Positions 61,893-64,000 of a stretch of 64,000 nt of DNA are shown here, piece after piece (the stretch's first letter is position 1; each line of letters starts with the position of its first letter). The translations under genes and the position numbers were made by a program. The stretch lies in NCBI RefSeq assembly GCF_001442615.1, contig NZ_LMXN01000004.1, positions 419,643 through 483,642 of the forward strand, written 5' to 3'. Source of the stretch: Algoriphagus resistens (GTDB taxonomy: Bacteria > Bacteroidota > Bacteroidia > Cytophagales > Cyclobacteriaceae). The notes under the pieces are model-generated. The model made no database searches, had not been told where the DNA came from, and worked only from the letters and a program-made list of their open reading frames with translations.

Positions 61893-64000
61893 TTAATAGG
61901 ACAGACGCAGGCCCAGCGTAAGGGAACGGAGGGGTTTCATGGTCCTAAAATCAGGATCCAATGGATCATCGGAGGATTTCCAAATAATTCCCAGATTATT
62001 GGCATAAGAAAAGAGTTCCAGGGATCCCAGGCCTGATCTTCCCAGTTCCTGAAACCTGTAACTCAAACGCACATCCTGTAACCGGACATGGTCCCCTTTT
62101 TCAACCAGCACCGAGGAATAGGAATAGAAACTGTCGCGAAAGGTATTTCTGGAACCGGGCAGGGACGGGACCTGCGTAAAAACCTCATCCCCGGGCTGTT
62201 GCCACCTCTGCGAAAAATCCCCGTGCCCTTGCACTCCGGTAAGGACAGTGGCATAACGGACGGATTTTCGCCTATAATAATAGCCCAGCCTGTACACTAC
62301 ATTTGCGGACAGGCTCCAATTTCCCCAACTGAAGGTATTCCTAAAGGAACCAAAGTGGGTAGGACGTGCAGCCCCATGGTAGGTCATATCCTGCGTACTG
62401 GCCGTGTTGATGATCGTTGCATAATCTGTAGAGACCTCTCCATCCAGATATCCCTGGGGATCGCCTGTATTTGGATCAAGACCTACAAACGGTAAACTGT
62501 AAACAGCGTACACAGGACGGCCTTCCAAAGGAAATATCGGGGAAGAAGGGTCTGCCCCGGCAGCCTGCCCCAGGTAATCCTGGACGGTAGATTCCAATTC
62601 ATACTGCTCCACCTTTTCCCTCACATGGGAATGGAAATAATCTATCTGCCAACGGAATTTCCTGTCAATTACAACCCCTGTCAACTGCAGGTCAAATCCT
62701 TTGGTCAGTGTATTAGCAAAGTTTCCCCGAAATCTTTCCACTCCGGTGTTTGGGGCAAATGGAAGGTCCCCGATCAAATCCTCCCCCTGTTTGCGATAGA
62801 ATTCAAATGTTCCCGAGAGCCTGTTGCCAACCAGATCAAAATCTGTCCCCAGGTTTAAAATCCTGATCTTCTCCCATCTAAGTTTGGGATTGGGAGGGCT
62901 GATCAGATTTCCTACCGGAAGGGAGGTATAATTACTGGTGCCTATCATCCGGGAAGTGGTCATGGCCGCCACATTTTTATTTACATTCCCATTGACACCA
63001 TAGGTGGTTCTGATGCGCAGATAATCCACCCATTTTGGCAATTCCCAGGATTCCCCCGTCAGGTTCCATGCCAGCCCTGTGGACCATAGGGGCACCGTCT
63101 TTTGGTTGGTTTTGACACCAAATAGATTGGATGCGTCCCTTCTCCCACTGAAGCTTACCGTGTAGCGACCATCATAGCTGTAAGATCCATTGATGAAGGA
63201 GGAAAGAAAATTGTCTGCCATTCCGCTGACCCCATCGGAATAGGGAATCCTGGCACTTCGGGACGGATTAATATACAGTGCGTGTAAACCTTCGTAATCT
63301 ACAGGAATTGAAATCCCTGTTTCCGGATTGTAGCCGTAATAACGGTTGGTGCTTCCATTTCCCCGGAGGGTCTTCACCTCATATCCAGCCAACCCATTGA
63401 TTTGCCCCTTTTTCCCTACCTCTCTGTCCAGGCGCAGTATCCCCCTGAAATTGTTGCTTCTGCTCTGTCCGGAACTCAGATCCAGAATCGCGCCTCTTGG
63501 AACAGCATAGGTCAATCTACCTGTGGAATCACGCTGGGTATATCGGTTGATCAGGTCCCTTGCTGCATAACTTCCCGGAAGTGCCAGATTTTCATCTTCA
63601 CTGCTGCCTTTCCAAAACTGGTAATATACCTCTGCTGTAAGCCCGCTGATCAACTGATAGGTAGCCGACAGGTTGAGCCTGACATCTTCTTCCCTGGTAT
63701 TGCGTTGGACCAATTCCAACTCCTCCAAAGGATTGAGCTCCCAGGAGAGCAGCCCTGCCTGCTCTGCCCCTTGGGCAAAGCTTTCCCGGATGCCCGGGTA
63801 GTATCCTGTAGCATTGCCTGCATCATCTACCAACTGCCCATAGTTATACAAGGGGTTTGCCCCATTGAAGCGAAGGCTGGATGGTCCCTGGTTGGAGCCT
63901 TCAGAACGGTTCAGGATAAAATTCAGGCCCATTCCCAGCTGAAGTTTTCCATCCAGCATGGATAGGTTCTGGTTGCTCATCAGGGTAGTTCTCTCCCTGC
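61893..64000 (-). CDS. SusC/RagA-family TonB-linked outer membrane protein (partial)
   Basis: The C-terminal 702 residues; the N-terminus with signal peptide, regulatory domain and plug lies beyond the window. The frame stays open to the window edge (TTLMSNQNLS precedes the first internal Met). Barrel-type segments with alternating aromatic residues run to the C-terminus RSLTLGLRLSY. Partner of the SusD at 60505. Confidence 0.9.
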   Translation of the reverse strand, partial: RERTTLMSNQNLSMLDGKLQLGMGLNFILNRSEGSNQGPSSLRFNGANPLYNYGQLVDDAGNATGYYPGIRESFAQGAEQAGLLSWELNPLEELELVQRNTREEDVRLNLSATYQLISGLTAEVYYQFWKGSSEDENLALPGSYAARDLINRYTQRDSTGRLTYAVPRGAILDLSSGQSRSNNFRGILRLDREVGKKGQINGLAGYEVKTLRGNGSTNRYYGYNPETGISIPVDYEGLHALYINPSRSARIPYSDGVSGMADNFLSSFINGSYSYDGRYTVSFSGRRDASNLFGVKTNQKTVPLWSTGLAWNLTGESWELPKWVDYLRIRTTYGVNGNVNKNVAAMTTSRMIGTSNYTSLPVGNLISPPNPKLRWEKIRILNLGTDFDLVGNRLSGTFEFYRKQGEDLIGDLPFAPNTGVERFRGNFANTLTKGFDLQLTGVVIDRKFRWQIDYFHSHVREKVEQYELESTVQDYLGQAAGADPSSPIFPLEGRPVYAVYSLPFVGLDPNTGDPQGYLDGEVSTDYATIINTASTQDMTYHGAARPTHFGSFRNTFSWGNWSLSANVVYRLGYYYRRKSVRYATVLTGVQGHGDFSQRWQQPGDEVFTQVPSLPGSRNTFRDSFYSYSSVLVEKGDHVRLQDVRLSYRFQELGRSGLGSLELFSYANNLGIIWKSSDDPLDPDFRTMKPLRSLTLGLRLSY

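Noticed and set aside
1..64000. CRISPR arrays, prophage, toxin-antitoxin or restriction systems
   Set aside because: No direct-repeat/spacer arrays, Cas genes, phage structural genes or paired toxin genes were seen on reading both strands.

Overview
The window looks like chromosomal DNA of a pigmented member of the Bacteroidota, most likely a cytophagale of the Cyclobacteriaceae type. The grounds are two SusC/SusD pairs, a remnant of a type IX secretion sorting domain, a flexirubin/aryl-polyene gene cluster with a tyrosine-ammonia-lyase-like enzyme, the parA-parB-DUF5683-dapB-lepB order, weak or absent Shine-Dalgarno sequences, and several promoters of the Bacteroidota form TTG-N20-TAnnTTTG. 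The species is inference.

Layout. 0-2 kb: a copper-related pair (MbnP-like lipoprotein and the start of an MbnH-like di-haem peroxidase) and a small Cys-containing protein. 2.4-7.1 kb: a SusD/SusC nutrient-uptake pair. 7.3-10 kb: a frameshifted T9SS sorting-domain remnant and three small cytoplasmic proteins. 10-21.6 kb: a compact island read here as a zinc-starvation (Zur-type) regulon. It holds an FtsX-type ABC exporter with a His-rich loop, a MerC-like protein, two COG0523 GTPases, and an ABC-2 transporter whose operon contains a metallophore-type TonB receptor. Both control regions carry two copies of TGCAA-N5-TTGCA exactly 39 bp apart, laid over the -33 and -7 promoter elements.

21.9-45.4 kb: an aryl-polyene/flexirubin-type cluster. 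A leftward operon starts with the ammonia lyase (4-coumarate starter) and continues with ketoreductase, ketosynthases, ACPs, dehydratases, acyltransferase, thioesterase, deacetylase, LolA-like carrier and glycosyltransferase. Facing it is a rightward set: a fused MMPL transporter/acyltransferase/methyltransferase, C45-type hydrolase, AcpS, aryl-acid ligase and a desaturase-like oxidoreductase, with a halogenase-like flavoprotein between. No dialkylresorcinol (darA/darB-like) genes are seen, so those would have to lie elsewhere if the product is a full flexirubin.

45.7-55.2 kb: housekeeping genes (parA, parB, dapB, lepB, ung, apaG, methyltransferases, rpsF-rpsR-rplI). 55.5-59.8 kb: a decayed accessory island at tRNA-Gln, with a frameshifted large serine recombinase, a transposase stub, a broken MauE/DoxX gene, and arrays of TTCGTC repeated at an exact 21-bp period. 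59.85-60.2 kb: a GC-rich, hairpin-dense segment, probably a structured RNA, directly before a small exported DUF6520-like protein. 60.5-64 kb: a second SusD/SusC pair, cut by the window end.

A ~65-bp hairpin-forming repeat occurs five times (8.5, 29.2, 29.3, 34.5 and 34.6 kb), always in the same orientation. In the three places where it meets a gene, the repeat and a shared ~30-nt leader run right up to the start codon.
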